A DNA stretch of 64,000 bases from Girardinichthys multiradiatus (GCF_021462225.1 NC_061805.1:27793958-27857957); one strand, 5' to 3'; numbered from the stretch's first letter, positions 24,301 to 35,625 are shown. Notes: a model not told the origin generated them from the letters alone. Numbers and translations: made by a program.

Positions 24301-26414
24301 TAAACATGCTTCCTGCTTTGGTTGAGTACTATGTGCTGCTTTTAATTGGTTTCATGACTTGCATACCAATTTTAGTTGTTTATTAGTTTTGCACACCATT
24401 TTATGAACTCCTTATATTTTGTTGTAGATACATTTCTAATTTTTTATTCATTGTGCTAGATTTATTTATAACTTGCCTGTACAGGATCTTGATGCAACAG
24501 AGGTTATTTTAAGTAGCGTTATATAATATAATCTGTATGTACACTGCTTGATTAAAGAAGTTAAGTGCAAACATGAATGTTGCTAAAGAAATGCAGAAAC
24601 TTTACATAAAGGTATATGCTATACAATTCAATATGATAATTTTTCTAAAGGTTCCGACGTTAATCACACTAGTGATGCCTTAATATGTTGCAAATAACAT
24701 AATTTTGCATTGCGTTGATTAACCTCAGAGAGTCCATTCCACAAGCCCTGCAAAGGTAAGATGTAATATGTGAAAGAAATAAACATCAGTGGATATATGC
24801 ATAGAGAATGCATATCAGGAGTCTCTAGTTACTGGCGGTCATCTGCACTGATCAGTTCAGTCTTGGTATGCCTCCAAATGTCTCATAAGACATTCTGCTC
24901 ACACGGTGAAAAGTCTTATCTCAGGAAACTTACAGTATGTGAGGAGATAAAGTTTCAGAGGCTCACTGTGAAACACTTGCCCAACATGAGGTATGCTGCT
25001 GTGATCAAACCGTTCAGTCACAGGGTGATCTTCCTAACCGGCGGATTACACAAGCACCCCAAAGGATGAGAACTGCATTTTTAGAGTGGAATCATGTATG
25101 CAGGATGAAGCCTCAGTGACTCATTGTTCCAGCAGAGGTGCAAATGTAACTGTGCCAAAATACTGTTATCCAAAAGTTTCAAAGAAAAAGACAGTGTTGT
25201 CTGGACTTCAATTTCCCGAGGGGGGCATTTGTTATCACATCCTCGTTTTGTTTGACCAGATCTCAGTACAATTGCAGTTGTTGGTATTGGAAGCATCTGT
25301 TTGGACTGCAGCCCAGAGGGGAACCTCGACCTGATCCTGCTGCTGGCAGACTGCATTCAGGTAGCCTCTAAATTGGCTTATCTATTCTGACCCTGGCCAG
25401 CTGATTAACAAACAGTGCTGTATGGCAGCAGAAAACATTGGATTAGGGCGGCGGATAATATGTGTTTTTGAAAGTGTGAGTGTTAAAACCTGGATGGGAT
25501 CGTAACCGTGACCTGAAAAAAAAAAAACCCCAATTCATCACGGACAGGTGCTTATCTCATTCCACTGGTGTATGTGTTTGTGTTTGCGTGCAAGTGGGTG
25601 CTCGTGACTCTGACTCTCAAGCGCCCAACACTGCTTCAAGTCTCTCTTGTTCTCTCTTTCTCTCCCTCTTCATTTCTTGTCTATTGGTTGTTGGAAGCCA
25701 CCCAGTTGTACAGCGACTGTGCGTTCCCACCATCAGCACCTCTCATCCTGCATGGCACGCTCCTCGCTCTCTCTTCCTCCATTCTGCAGCCGCTAACCGA
25801 CAGTCTACCTCTATAACGCTTCTTGGTGTCAATACAACAGTGACACAATATGCAGGCGGTGGTGGAAGGCAGGAAACACATTAGGACATCCCCACCGCCA
25901 CCATCACCACCTCCTGCCACTGCAGTGTAGCTGACAGAGGATGATACTGGATGTAATGCCATTGTGTTTAAGGATAATCTACAAGTAGGAAATTTGCTGC
26001 CATTCAGGATAATCCAGGGGGGCAAGCATCACACAATCCTAAACCACCTGTTTTGTGCGCACACAGACAAGAAAACGCTGCATCCTCCAAAAGTCTACTT
26101 ACTTCAAAAACAGGGGGCATTATGATATTAATCCTGAAAAATGTAGCTGCAACTAACACTCTGACTAATGCAAACCTTGCTCTTTGCTTCGAGGCATAAT
26201 TTGCATTTCTGATCAGATTTACCACTCGAAAAGTGAAATGGAGGATGCAGCAGAAAGAAGTCTAACTCAGTGCTACATCAGTGCGTCAGGGAAGCGGTGA
26301 TGTGATTTAAGCAGGAGCGCTTTTATCAGTGCTGAATCCCCCCATCTGTTTCCTGACAGACGCACACAGAGCTCTGCTGTGATTCTGTGAAGCAAAAAAA
26401 GCGCAGTAACTTAC
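21338..26414. other. Repeat-poor intronic DNA next to grid2 exon 1
   Basis: About 5 kb without a recognised coding transposon, in contrast to the rest of the window. One possible repeat lies at 23640-23790. A polypyrimidine-rich patch occurs at 25640-25680. Regulatory sequence is plausible near the exon but nothing specific can be named. Confidence 0.4.
23640..23790 (+). repeat. Possible hAT-like terminal sequence
   Basis: TAGAGGTGCATGAATCAGAC, then CCAATTTCCAATTTTC and GGTCTGACCTTTTGATTC, resemble the left end of non-autonomous hAT repeats that begin TAG(G/A)G(A/G)TGCA. No matching right end or target duplication was found. Confidence 0.3.
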
Positions 26415-26502
26415 CGATATGGATGATTGAATCCGACAGCACCGACTTCCACTCCTGGCTCCAAAAAACGGCAACAAGCAACACGGCCAGGAGAACTTTC
26501 AT
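26415..26502 (-). CDS. grid2: First coding exon of a delta ionotropic glutamate receptor, most likely grid2
   Basis: Read on the minus strand, an ATG at 26502 opens 29 codons plus one base and stops at a consensus GTAAGT splice donor (26414 downward), a phase-1 junction. The peptide is a 30-residue signal-peptide exon: a basic residue, a hydrophobic core (LLAVLLVAV), then FWSQEWKS and SDSIIHIG. The DSIIHIG ending is the start of the mature amino-terminal domain of vertebrate GRID1/GRID2. The 30-residue length and the W-S-x-x-W-x-S pattern fit GRID2 better than GRID1. An in-frame TGA at 26517-26515 lies five codons upstream and A is at -3, so the start is well supported. GRID2 is the postsynaptic receptor of Purkinje cells that binds cerebellin bridged to neurexin. 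Only exon 1 is here; the rest of the gene lies beyond position 1. GRID1 is the main alternative. Confidence 0.85.
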
Positions 26503-27660
26503 TATGTCCAGAGATCAGAAAAAAGAAAGGCAGGAAAAACTACAGCTCTGAGCAGAGTTAAAATCCCGTGAAACGAGGCTTCTCTTTTAGTCCATCAATC
26601 TCTGCCTCGGTTTGCTCTTTTTGCGTTTGGAGAGATGGAAAGGTAAAAAAAAAGTGGCAAATTTCTAGGATATAATAAGAGAGTTGTACCCTGTTGGAAT
26701 TCGTCCCAACATTAAATCAGATTCTGTGTCAGTAGAGAGGCGCCGAGCTGCAGTAAAAGAAAAAAAAAAAGAGAGAAAACACGCCGCATCCAAAACGCCG
26801 ACGCGTTAAGTCGAAGCTGAAGGGATGAGGATGTGGCCGATCGTTAAAGAAGGAAATAAATATGTGACGATTCGATAGCAAGAAAGGTGGTTTGGGGGAA
26901 ACCTTCTCTCGAATTGCAGGTCCTGTGATGGCTAATGACCCGAGATCCCCCCTGCCTTTTTAGACCTGGCGACGCAGATTCCCCTCCTGCACCAATCGCC
27001 AACAGCAGCGGTGGCAGCCTCTCAGAGGAGCGAGCCAACGACCAAAACTTCCATCCCTCCTGGGGTTCCTTGTATGTTCCCCTTCACTTAGCAACTGAAT
27101 ATCGCCAAAAGTCGGAGCAAGGAGCGACTTTTCTTGAAGAGGATGGAAACGCCAAATCTGGAAAAGCCTTGTCACATGGCATTAACACGGAAAGGTACAA
27201 TGTATTCCACAATTGTCTGTAGAGTTCCTGTAGGAATGAGGATGGAGGGGATATCTTATAACCGAGAGCTCCAAATTCTTTTCAGCACACTGGAATGGAA
27301 AATGTAGGCAATTTGAAGGGAGAAAGATATATATATATAACAGAGGATGCGCACAACGACACTCTGTGTCCCGCACTCCGTATGCGGGTACTCGCCTCAG
27401 CCCCAGCTCGAATGGTGGCGGTGAAAAGGAGGTATGCTGCGTCCGTGTGGGAGAGGGAGAGAAAGAGGGCGAGGGGGGGTTATCGGGAGGAACGAATGGG
27501 ATGGTAGAGATCCTGGAGAGAGAGAGAGGAGGAGAATCTGGAACTGTGAGCAGGAGAGGTTGCCTACAAGGGCGCGCATCTAGTGTCTGAAATTACTTTG
27601 GTGAAAGCGAGATGAAATGAGAATATATATAAAGGAAGAGGAGATGTAAGGTGCAATCTA
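26503..27660 (-). promoter_or_regulatory. grid2: Probable 5' UTR and promoter region of grid2
   Basis: Directly upstream of the exon-1 start, base composition changes: from about 26740 to 27600 the DNA is richer in G+C and CpG than the AT-rich flanks (for example clusters around 26780-26815, 26960-27060 and 27365-27480). It holds an (AT)n run at 27327-27339 and GA-rich tracts near 27516-27530. No transposon remnant was recognised here, unlike most of the window. No transcription start, TATA box or extra 5' exon can be fixed by eye. The call rests on position, composition and absence of repeats. Confidence 0.5.
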
Positions 27661-28189
27661 AAAGACAGATGGCTGAAAAAAGAAGGGTAATACAGTTACA
27701 TCTTTAAAAAATTTACTATTAACTAGATTTGCATTCATTTCAGCCATGGAATTTATAAGGTGAAACTCATTTTTACTCTTAATCCTGATTATTTTGGTAT
27801 ACAGATAATTAAACCCCACAATTTAGCATTTCAGGATAGTTACAATACTACATAAGACCAAAAATACGAGTATTTTGTGGGTAATGTTCAAAAGGCAGTG
27901 AAACTTGCTCTTCATGGTGTTGTTTGGAAGGTTTGAGAACTAGAGATAATGTCAGAAGCATCTTTTGACTGAGAAGAAAAAAAGCCAGGGTTGTTGCTTA
28001 GTGACTCCTCTTTTCAGATAAAAAGTATTTAGCATTTATTTTGGAAATCAAGACCACAGTGTCATGAGGAAGAGTGGAGAGGCACAGAATCCACATTTCT
28101 TGGATGTGAAGTTTTCACATCCTGTTTTTTTTTTAAGTCCACAGTGAGAACAGTCATTTAACAGGAAATTTTAACACAACTAATGATTT
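27661..28189. other. Upstream of grid2, little recognised
   Basis: The stretch 27755-27840 (ATTTTGGTATACAGATAATTAAACCCCACAATTTAGCAT in part) faintly resembles a Tc1 inner repeat and may belong to the remnant that follows. The rest is unassigned. Confidence 0.35.
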
Positions 28190-28520
28190 TCTCAGCTGAC
28201 AAGCTTTATGGAGATTTCATTTTCTAGCATGACCAAGACCTGCCAAAAGTATCAATACCTGGTTTAATGACCATGGTATCAGTGTGCTGGAATGGCCAGC
28301 GAACTCTCCTTACCTAAACTCCAAAGAAAAGCAATGGAGAGCTGTCAAGAGAAACATGAGACATCAGAGCCAACAATATAGATAAGTTGAAGGCTACTAT
28401 GAAAGTAACATGAGTTTGAAAGCCACAGATTGATAGCCTCGATGCCACGCTGCATTTAAGTAGTAATTTATGCAAAAGGAACCCCAACCAAACATTGAGT
28501 TCATATACTGAACAGTACGT
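28190..28520 (+). mobile_element. Decayed Tc1 fragment related to Tc1-A
   Basis: GACAAGCTTTATGGAGATTTCATTTTCTAGCATGACC aligns in part with the Tc1-A block AAGCTTTATGGAGATGAAG through CAGCACGACC. It is followed by TTTAATGACCATGGTATCAG, GAATGGCCAGCGAACTCTCC and GCCTCGATGCCACGCTGCAT, all in Tc1-A order. It is strongly diverged, with stops and deletions. It is an older relative, not a copy of the young Tc1-A set. Confidence 0.7.
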
Positions 28521-28904
28521 ACAGTTCAGTAGGCTTGTATTCCCGTATTAAAGTCATTCTTATTGAATTTAATTCATTCTAATTTCCAAACAAACTGAAT
28601 TTTGGATTCAGTAAATCCTAATCATCAAATTTAGAAGTAAACTCTCTAAAGGCATCACTATGTGCATCAACTTTTGAGTTTCACTTTTTGAATTGAACTA
28701 CATCAATAAATAAACTTTCCAATGATCTTCTAATTCATTTAAATTCACTTGGATGGCCATATGAGCAGAGTCTCCCCCAGAAAGGTTTACATAGGGTGAC
28801 CTGATAGGGACCACAAATACTCTTGGATTAGCACAATCTGTAAAACCCCTGAACATCAGGAGTTTTATTCTATTTCATATGTAGATGTACTTTATCAGAA
28901 ATTC

Positions 28905-29220
28905 CATTCATCCATCCATTTTCTATACATGCTTCTTCTGTACAGCGTCACGGGGGAGCTGGTGCCTATATGTCCAAGGGTAGGGAGGTGAAGTACACCC
29001 TGGACAGGTTGCCAGTCCATCAAAGGACAACATAGAGACGCAAAGGACAAACAACCATGCACTTAGGGAGACCAATTAACCTATCATGTCATGTTTTTGG
29101 ACTGTTGGAGGAAGCTGGAGTACCCGGAGAGAACCCACGCATGCATGGAGAGAACATGCAACCTCCATGCAGAAAGACCCCAGGCTAGGAGTCGAACCCA
29201 GGTCCTTCTCGCTGCATTAT
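28905..29220 (+). repeat. Teleost interspersed repeat with CATCCATCCATTTTCTATAC start
   Basis: It begins with CCATCCATCCATTTTCTA, then GGAGCTGGTGCCTATAT, ACACCCTGGACAGGTTGCC, TGTTTTTGGACTGTTGGAGG, GAGTACCCGGAGAGAACCC and a degenerate GAACCCAGGTCCTTCTCGCTGC end. The same ordered blocks recur, split, at 41003-41111 and 42075-42245. A non-coding dispersed repeat; the open frame across it has no meaning. Confidence 0.7.
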
Positions 29221-29978
29221 ATTATATTCACAAAAAGTATGGTGCGTGTAACCCTTTGGTTGAACAAATGAACATCAGCTCTGTCATGAGCTCTTTAGGC
29301 AACCACCAGCCTAATGTCCTTTTTCAACTCAGCAAAAGCTATGGCAATGACAGGCTGATCGGAGCAGTACTGCTTAATTTAGCCATCTATTTATTTTACA
29401 TTGACAACATATGTTTATCATCTGTACTCTCCATCAATATGATTCAAAGTGAATCACATTCATCCAATGATCAAACCTAATGTTCTCTTAAGCCACATTA
29501 GTCCTTTCATCTTGCCCTGGATAGATTCTGTGATGATGTATATTCATTTCCTATGTCATGCCCATCTTTTTGTTTGTGTCCACCCAGCCATCCATCACAC
29601 TTAACAATCCATGGGCAGGAATCCCGAAGGTTTCTATTAATCTACCACAGATCTTGGATTAGAGATAAGATGTGTTGGAAGCTTCAGGCTATTATTGACC
29701 ACTTTTTTTAATACACACTCAAGGAATGAGAGATTTAATCTGTGATTGTGAGGTGAGGAAATCTGTTCTTAGATCTCAGTTTGTTTTTTTTTCTGATGAT
29801 TTGTGATCATTTTTGTCAAACCACTCCTAATTAAAGACAGAGATATTGATACATAAAACTTTATATGACAAAAAAATGTAAATAGAATAACAGCAAAAAC
29901 AGCAATCAAATAATGCTGGGAAATGGACTCTAAAGAGCTCAGTGATGTTTACTCGTTGTACTTGTTACATTTCAGAAG
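29221..29978. other. Intergenic DNA, nothing recognised
   Basis: No coding or repeat signature seen. Confidence 0.4.
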
Positions 29979-29980
29979 TA

Positions 29981-31548
29981 CAGGTCCTTCTCAAAATATT
30001 AGCATATTGTGATAAAGTTCATTATTTTCCATAATGTCATGATGAAAATTCAACATTCATATATTTTAGATTCATTGCACACTAACTGAAATATTTCAGG
30101 TCTTTTATTGTCTTAATACAGATGATTTTGGCATCCAGCTCATGAAAACCCAAAATTTCTATCTCAAAAAATTAGCATATCATTAAAAGGGTCTCTAAAT
30201 GAGCTATGAACCTAATCATCTGAATCAACGAGTTAACTCTAAACACCTGCAAAAGATTCCTGAGTCCTTTAAAACTCCCAGCCTGGTTCATCACTCAAAA
30301 CCCCAATCATGGGTAAGACTGCCGACCTGACTGCTGTCCAGAAGGCCACTGTTGACACCTTCAAGCAAGAGGGTAAGACACAGAAAGAAATTTCTGAACG
30401 AATAGGCTGTTCCCAGAGTGCTGTATCAAGGCACCTCAGTGGGAAGTCTGTGGGAAGGAAAAAGTGTGGCAGAAAACGCTGCACAACGAGAAGAGGTGAC
30501 CGGACCCTGAGGAAGATTGTAGAGAAGGGCCGATTCCAGACCTTGGGGGACCTGCGGAAGCAGTGGACTGAGTCTGGAGTAGAAACATCCAGAGCCACCG
30601 TGCACAGGCGTGTGCAGGAAATGGGCTACAGGTGCCACATTCCCCAGACCTGGGCTACAGAGAAGCAGCACTGGACTGTTGCTCAGTGGTCCAAAGTACT
30701 TTTTACGGATGAAAGCAAATTCTGCATGTCATTCGGAAATCAAGGTGCCAGAGTCTGGAGGAAGACTGGGGAGAAGGAAATGCCAAAATGCCAGAAGTCC
30801 AGTGTCAAGTACCCACAGTCAGTGATGGTCTGTGGTGCCGTGTCAGCTGCTGGTGTTGGTCCACTGTGTTTTATCAAGGGCAGGGTCAATGCAGCTAGCT
30901 ATCAGGAGATTTTGGAGCACTTTATGCTTCCATCTGCTGAAAAGCTTTATGGAGATGAAGATTTCATTTTTCAGCACGACCTGGCACCTGCTCACAGTGC
31001 CAAAACCACTGGTAAATGGTTTACTGACCATGGTATGACTGTGCTCAATTGGCCTGCCAACTCTCCTGACCTGATCCCCATAGAGAATCTGTGGGATATT
31101 GTGAAGAGAACGTTGAGAGACTCAAGACCCAACCCTCTGGATGAGTTAAAGGCCGCTATCGAAGCATCCAGGGCCTCCATAAGACCTCAGCAGTGCCACA
31201 GGCTGATTGCCTCCATGCCACGCCACACTGAAGCAGTCATTTCTGCCAAAGGATTCCCGACCAAGTATTGAGTGCATAACTGTACATGATTATTTGAAGG
31301 TTGACGTTTTTTGTATTAAAAACACTTTTCTTTTATTGGTCGGATGAAATATGCTAATTTTGTGAGATAGGAATTTTGGGTTTTCATGAGCTGTATGTCA
31401 CAATCATCCGTATTAAGACAATAAAAGACCTGAAATATTTCAGTTAGTGTGCAATGAATCTAAAATATATGAATGTTAAATTTTCATCATGACATTATGG
31501 AAAATAATGAACTTTATCACAATATGCTAATATTTTGAGAAGGACCTG
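29981..31548 (+). mobile_element. Tc1-A copy 2, complete element, 42-bp deletion subfamily
   Basis: 1568 bp between TA dinucleotides (29979-29980 and 31549-31550), both long inverted repeats complete. It is 42 bp shorter than copies 3 and 5 (1610 bp) because of one internal in-frame deletion. Confidence 0.95.
30309..31271 (+). CDS. Tc1-A transposase, 320 residues, open but with a linker deletion
   Basis: Uninterrupted frame from ATG to TGA. The DNA-binding region (residues 1-110, HTH plus GRKKCGRKRCTTRR) is followed directly by TWATEKQHW: the 14-residue basic linker VKPLLNQKQRQKRL (residues 114-127 in full-length copies) is missing. Catalytic acids are present in FTDESKF, FQHDLAPAHS and PIENLWD. 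Two substitutions hit conserved core positions: MVCGAVS for MVWGAVS and LIPIENLW for LNPIENLW. A DDE transposase would cut and paste the element at TA sites, but this variant may be impaired. Codon 31 is still CGA. Confidence 0.85.
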   Translation: MGKTADLTAVQKATVDTFKQEGKTQKEISERIGCSQSAVSRHLSGKSVGRKKCGRKRCTTRRGDRTLRKIVEKGRFQTLGDLRKQWTESGVETSRATVHRRVQEMGYRCHIPQTWATEKQHWTVAQWSKVLFTDESKFCMSFGNQGARVWRKTGEKEMPKCQKSSVKYPQSVMVCGAVSAAGVGPLCFIKGRVNAASYQEILEHFMLPSAEKLYGDEDFIFQHDLAPAHSAKTTGKWFTDHGMTVLNWPANSPDLIPIENLWDIVKRTLRDSRPNPLDELKAAIEASRASIRPQQCHRLIASMPRHTEAVISAKGFPTKY

Positions 31549-31550
31549 TA

Positions 31551-31836
31551 TGTTGCTGACTTTCATCTTTATCACATAAGAGGCACCAAGATATTTTCAA
31601 ATCTGTATGTTTTTTAGATTCATTATTAAAGAATTTTCAAGGCTTTATCAGCATTGCCTTCTTATTAACATGCACCCCAAATTAATAGCATGGAGCTGCC
31701 TTGTTTTCATATTCTTGAATGCAAACCCTTCAACAAGAATAATGGTTTTGCATTTGCAGAACATCAGTATAGTTGGTGCACATTAATTTGTAAAAGGAAC
31801 GAAAGTTTTCTGTATAGAATCTAAGCCTTTTTGCAT
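31551..31836. other. Intergenic spacer, nothing recognised
   Basis: Unassigned sequence between Tc1-A copy 2 and the hAT target duplication. Confidence 0.4.
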
Positions 31837-32129
31837 CTTTTACTTACGGGTGTCAAATTATCGTGTTAATTGCGATTAATTAATTACAGTCAGGCTTAGC
31901 GCCTATGTTTTTTAATCGTGTTAATCTAATTTTTAATCTCCAACTCTACTATTTCTGTATGAGAGTTCCCTTTTCATGAAATCAGTTTTTTATGCATTGG
32001 GCTTCTTGCGCTTGAGTTGTTGAGGGTGGAAAACAATGGTCAGTCACACCCTGAAGTGGACATTGATTGGCTGTCTTGGGTTTGTATGAGCTGATAGGCT
32101 CAATTGAGTAGCGGAGAAGAGACGCGAAA

Positions 32130-34171
32130 ATGGAGGAGCATGTGAGAGTTGTCGGTCCAATAAATGGGAAATTTACATTCCAAAAACACCCCGACAGCAC
32201 CATTGATAAAGGTAGAGTGATATGCCTTCTTTGTAAGAAGGAGTTTGCTTACCACCGAAGCAGCTCAAGTTTAGCCTACCACATCAACGCAAAGCACCCA
32301 GTCGCGAGTGCCGCCGCCACAGTTAATGTTGGCAGCGAAGACATTAGCAATTTAGCAAGCCACAGCAAAGCTCTTCGCCAAACTAAACTCAAAGAGAACA
32401 CCCCACGTATGAGCAAGTCTGCAACCGACAGGCTGACAAATGTTCTTGCCAAGTGGATAGCGTTGAACTGCAGGCCGATAAATATAGTGGAAGACGAGGG
32501 GTTAACAGAGGTGTTGCAAACTGCGTCCAATGACCCATCATACAAGCCATCGTCCAGGTCGATACTGACGACCAAAATCGGCAAGATGTACGATGGCGAA
32601 AAGAAAAACAAACTTGAGATTTTGGTGAAGGACTCGCCCAACTATGTTGCTATAACCGGAGATCATTGGACCTCAGCTGGCAATCACAGCTATTTTGGAG
32701 TGACCGGACACTTTATTGATGGTGAGTGGAACCTCAACTCATTTGCACTGACCGTCATGAAAACAGAAACCAGGCACTTTGCTGATAAATGTGCCGAACA
32801 GTTCCTCAAGGTGGTGCATGACTGGGGAATTGAAGACAAGATATCCACCATTGGTACAGACAGCGCAGCAAACATGCTGGCTGCTATGAGAGCCCTTACA
32901 TATGAGAACATCGCCTGCAATGCTCACATTCTCCAGAGGACCATCACGGTCTGCCTCGATAGTAGTGGGTTTGCCGGTGTACTGGCAAAGTACCACAAGA
33001 TTGTTGGCCATTTTAAACAAAGCCCTGCGAGTACCACAGAACTTAACCAGCAACAAGTAGCACTTAGAAAAAAGAGCGAGCAACTTGTACAAGATGTACC
33101 GACCAGGTGGAATTTGACACTAGCAATGGTCTCACGCCTCCTATGCAACAGAGAAGCTGTCCAGGCTACATTGGACCAACAGAACCACAGATTGGTCATG
33201 CCAAACGAAGCTGAGTGGGGGAAACTGCAGAGGCTGGAGGTCCTGCTTGAACCATGCAGGTAAGCCCAAATAAACACGTCCATTTTAATCAAAACCTATT
33301 GTCACATGTTAGGTACATTTCAGAACAATTAAATTGGAAATCAGTGACGCTTTAGTTTAAATATCCAGCTAAGTTTATTTTTGCAAACTTATCCACCTCT
33401 GCAGGTATTTGACTGAGCTGCTGGGTGGTGAGGCCTATGTCTCTTGCTCTGTAGTGTTGCCTGCTTTTCGCCATCTGGACCGTGTCATGGACATCACTGA
33501 TGATGATCCAGCCTATGTGGTAAAGTTCAAGAACACATTCCAGAGGGACCTGGCAGCACGGCGAGCTGATGTCAATGAGACATGGTTCAAGTTAGCCTCA
33601 GCACTGGTTCCACGTTTTAAGGAATTGAAATGTCTTCCAAGAGAAAAGAGGGAACAGGTAAAGACTATAAGGATAAGCTGGATGAAAGAGTCCAATTTAT
33701 CAAAAACAAAATGTTTTATTTATATAGCACTTTTCACACAAGAAATGCAACACAAAGTGCTTCATAAAATAAAACAACAAAAAAACCATCTACTGCACTT
33801 AGTGTTAATGATAATCATTCACTCATCCATCTATTAATTTATTCATTCATTTAGGTGTGGACCAGTCTGGAGAACATGCTCCAAGCAGCAGAGCCCAGAA
33901 GAGAAGCTACTCTCCAGCCCTCCACAGAGTATGATGAACCAGCTCAGAAGAAGAGGAGGAGTGTTCTCCTGCTGGGGTCTGACTCTGACTCAGAAGAAGA
34001 TGGAATGATGTCTGGAGAGCTGCAGCACTACAGAGGAGAGCCAGGATCAGTATTGATGACTGTCCCCTGCAGTGGTGGTATGCTCACTCAGGAGCCTATG
34101 AAAAGCTATCAGCCCTAGCACGCAAGTACCTGGGCTTCCCGGCAACCTCCATACCTTGTGAAAGACTGTTT
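32130..34171 (+). pseudogene. hAT (ZBED-type) transposase, three exons, frameshifted and cut by a LINE
   Basis: Exon 1 (32130-33259) has a BED zinc finger (CLLCKKEF ... HINAKH), then the RNase H-like core with ITGDHWTSAGNHSYFGVTGHF and IGTDSAANML, and PTRWNLTLAMVSRL. A GTAAGC donor at 33260 and a CTGCAG acceptor at 33404 restore ...EPCR-YLTELLGG in exon 2 (33405-33657). A GTAAAG donor at 33658 and a TTTAG acceptor at 33854 lead to exon 3 (VWTSLENM). Near 34042 one base is lost and the frame moves. The hATC dimerisation motif follows (LQWWYAHS, then LARKYLGFPATSIPCERLF) up to 34171, where the LINE begins. Splice sites are inferred from frame continuity. Confidence 0.88.
33708..33785 (-). repeat. 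LINE/SINE-like 3' tail inside hAT intron 2
   Basis: TTTATTTATATAGCACTTTT, followed by ACACAAAGTGCTTCATAAAA, is the inverted form of a common fish retroposon 3' end. It occupies part of intron 2 of the hAT transposase. Very short, so the family is uncertain. Confidence 0.45.
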
Positions 34172-34178
34172 GGCCTTT

Positions 34179-35625
34179 GGATGTTGTGGGGCTGTCATGG
34201 TTGACACGCCTCTTCAACATTGCGTGGCGGTCGGGGACAGTGCCTTTGGATTGGCAGACTGGGGTGGTGGTCCCCCTTCATAAGAAGGGTGACCGGAGGG
34301 TGTGTTCCAACTACAGGGGGATCACACTCCTCAGCCTCCCTGGTAAGGCCTACGCCAGGGTATTGGAGAGGAGAGTCCGGCCGATAGTCGAACCCCGCTT
34401 CAGGAGGAGCAGTGTGGTTTTCGTCCCGGCCGTGGGACACTGGACCAGCTCTATACCCTCTACAGGGTACTCGAGGGTTCATGGGAGTTTGTCCAACCGT
34501 TCCACATGTGTTTTGTGGACCTGGAGAAAGCATTTGACTGTGTCCCTCATGATGCCCTGTGGGGGTTGCTCCAGGAGTATGGAATCGGTGGCTCTTTACT
34601 AGGGGCCATCCGGTCTCTGTACAAGCGGAGCAGGAGTTTGGTCCGCATTGCCGGCACTAAGTCGGACCTGTTCCCAGTGCATGTTGGACTCCGGCAGGGC
34701 TGCCCTTTGTCACCGGTCCTGTTCATAACTTTTATGGACAGGATTTCTAGGTGCAGCCAAGGGCCAGAGGGGGTCTGGTTTGGGGAACAGAGGATTTCGT
34801 CTCTTCTTTTTGCAGATGACGTGGTCCTGCTGGCCCCATCTAGCCAAGACCTACAGCATGCGCTGGGGCGGTTCGCAGCCGAGTGTGAAGCGGCTGGGAT
34901 GAAGATCAGCTCCTCCAAGTCCGAGGCCATGGTTCTCGACCGGAAAAGGGTGGCTTGTCCTCTTCAGGTTGGAGGGGAGTTCCTGCCTCAAGGGGACGAG
35001 TTTAAGTATCTCGGGGTCTTGTTCACGAGTGAGGGAAGAATGGAGCGGGAGATCGACAGACGGATCGGTGCGGCTGCCACAGTAATGGGGGCACTGTGCC
35101 GGTCCGTTGTGATGAAGAGAGAGCTGAGCCGAAAAGCAAAGCTCTCAATTTACCGGTCGGTCTACGTTCCTACCCTCACCTATGGCCATGAACTTTGGGT
35201 CATGACCGAAAGAACGAGATCCCGGATACAAGCGGCTGAAATGAGCTTCCTCCGTAGGGTGGCCGGGCACTCCCTTAGAAATAGGGTGAGGAGCTCGGCC
35301 ATCCGGGAGGGGCTCGGAGTAGAGCCGCTGCTCCTCCACATCGAGAGGAGCCAGTTGAGGTGGCTTGGGCATCTATACCGGATGCCTCCTGGACGCCTTC
35401 CTCGGGAGGTGTTCCAGGCGCGTCCCACCAGGAGGAGGCCCAGGGGACGGCCCAGGACACGCTGGAGGGACTATGTCTCACGCTGGAGGGACTATGTCTG
35501 GCCTGGGAACGCCTTGGGCTCCCCCCGGAGGAGCTGGAAGAGGTGTCTGGGGAGAGGGACGTCTGGGCATCTCTGCTGAGTCTGCTGCCCCCCGCGACCC
35601 GGTCCCGGATAAAGCGGAAGACAGC
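34179..35625 (+). pseudogene. LINE ORF2 remnant: reverse transcriptase and C-terminal part
   Basis: The first frame carries GVVVPLHKKGDRRVCSNYRG and ITLLSLPGKAYARVLERRVR (RT fingers). A one-base frameshift near 34400 precedes the second frame, open from before 34506 to 35579: CFVDLEKAFDCVPH, LRQGCPLSPVLF, and the catalytic box SSLLFADDVVLLAP (FADD), then KYLGVLFTSEGRMEREIDRR and the C-terminal LRWLGHLYRMPPGRLP. At 35459-35500 a 21-bp unit (ACGCTGGAGGGACTATGTCT plus one base) is tandemly duplicated, followed by another frameshift. The endonuclease domain is missing. It is not functional. Confidence 0.88.

Larger units (their letters stand above)
1..26414 (-). other. grid2: Inferred intron 1 of grid2 (donor at 26414, runs off the left edge)
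   Basis: This is inferred from the exon-1 donor and minus-strand orientation. No second exon beginning with the amino-terminal-domain sequence was seen to the left, so intron 1 would be at least 26 kb, in keeping with the very long introns of GRID2 genes. It carries Tc1, BEL/Pao and LINE remnants in both orientations, listed separately. Confidence 0.7.

Noticed and set aside
25480..25884. 134-codon plus-strand frame near grid2
   Set aside because: Low-complexity (VCVCVCV, serine-rich) translation with no start context or splice signals. It is likely chance in a pyrimidine-rich stretch.
26415..26502. Assigning the exon to grid1
   Set aside because: DSIIHIG is common to both, but the 30-residue signal exon and the tryptophan spacing are closer to GRID2. 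Kept as the alternative rather than excluded.
28190..28520. A sixth Tc1-A copy
   Set aside because: Blocks are in the right order but far too diverged and deleted to belong to the young near-identical set.
32130..33263. 377-codon frame as a domesticated host ZBED gene
   Set aside because: It lies between hAT terminal repeats with an 8-bp target duplication, has a frameshift in exon 3 and is cut by a LINE, so it is a dead transposon copy.
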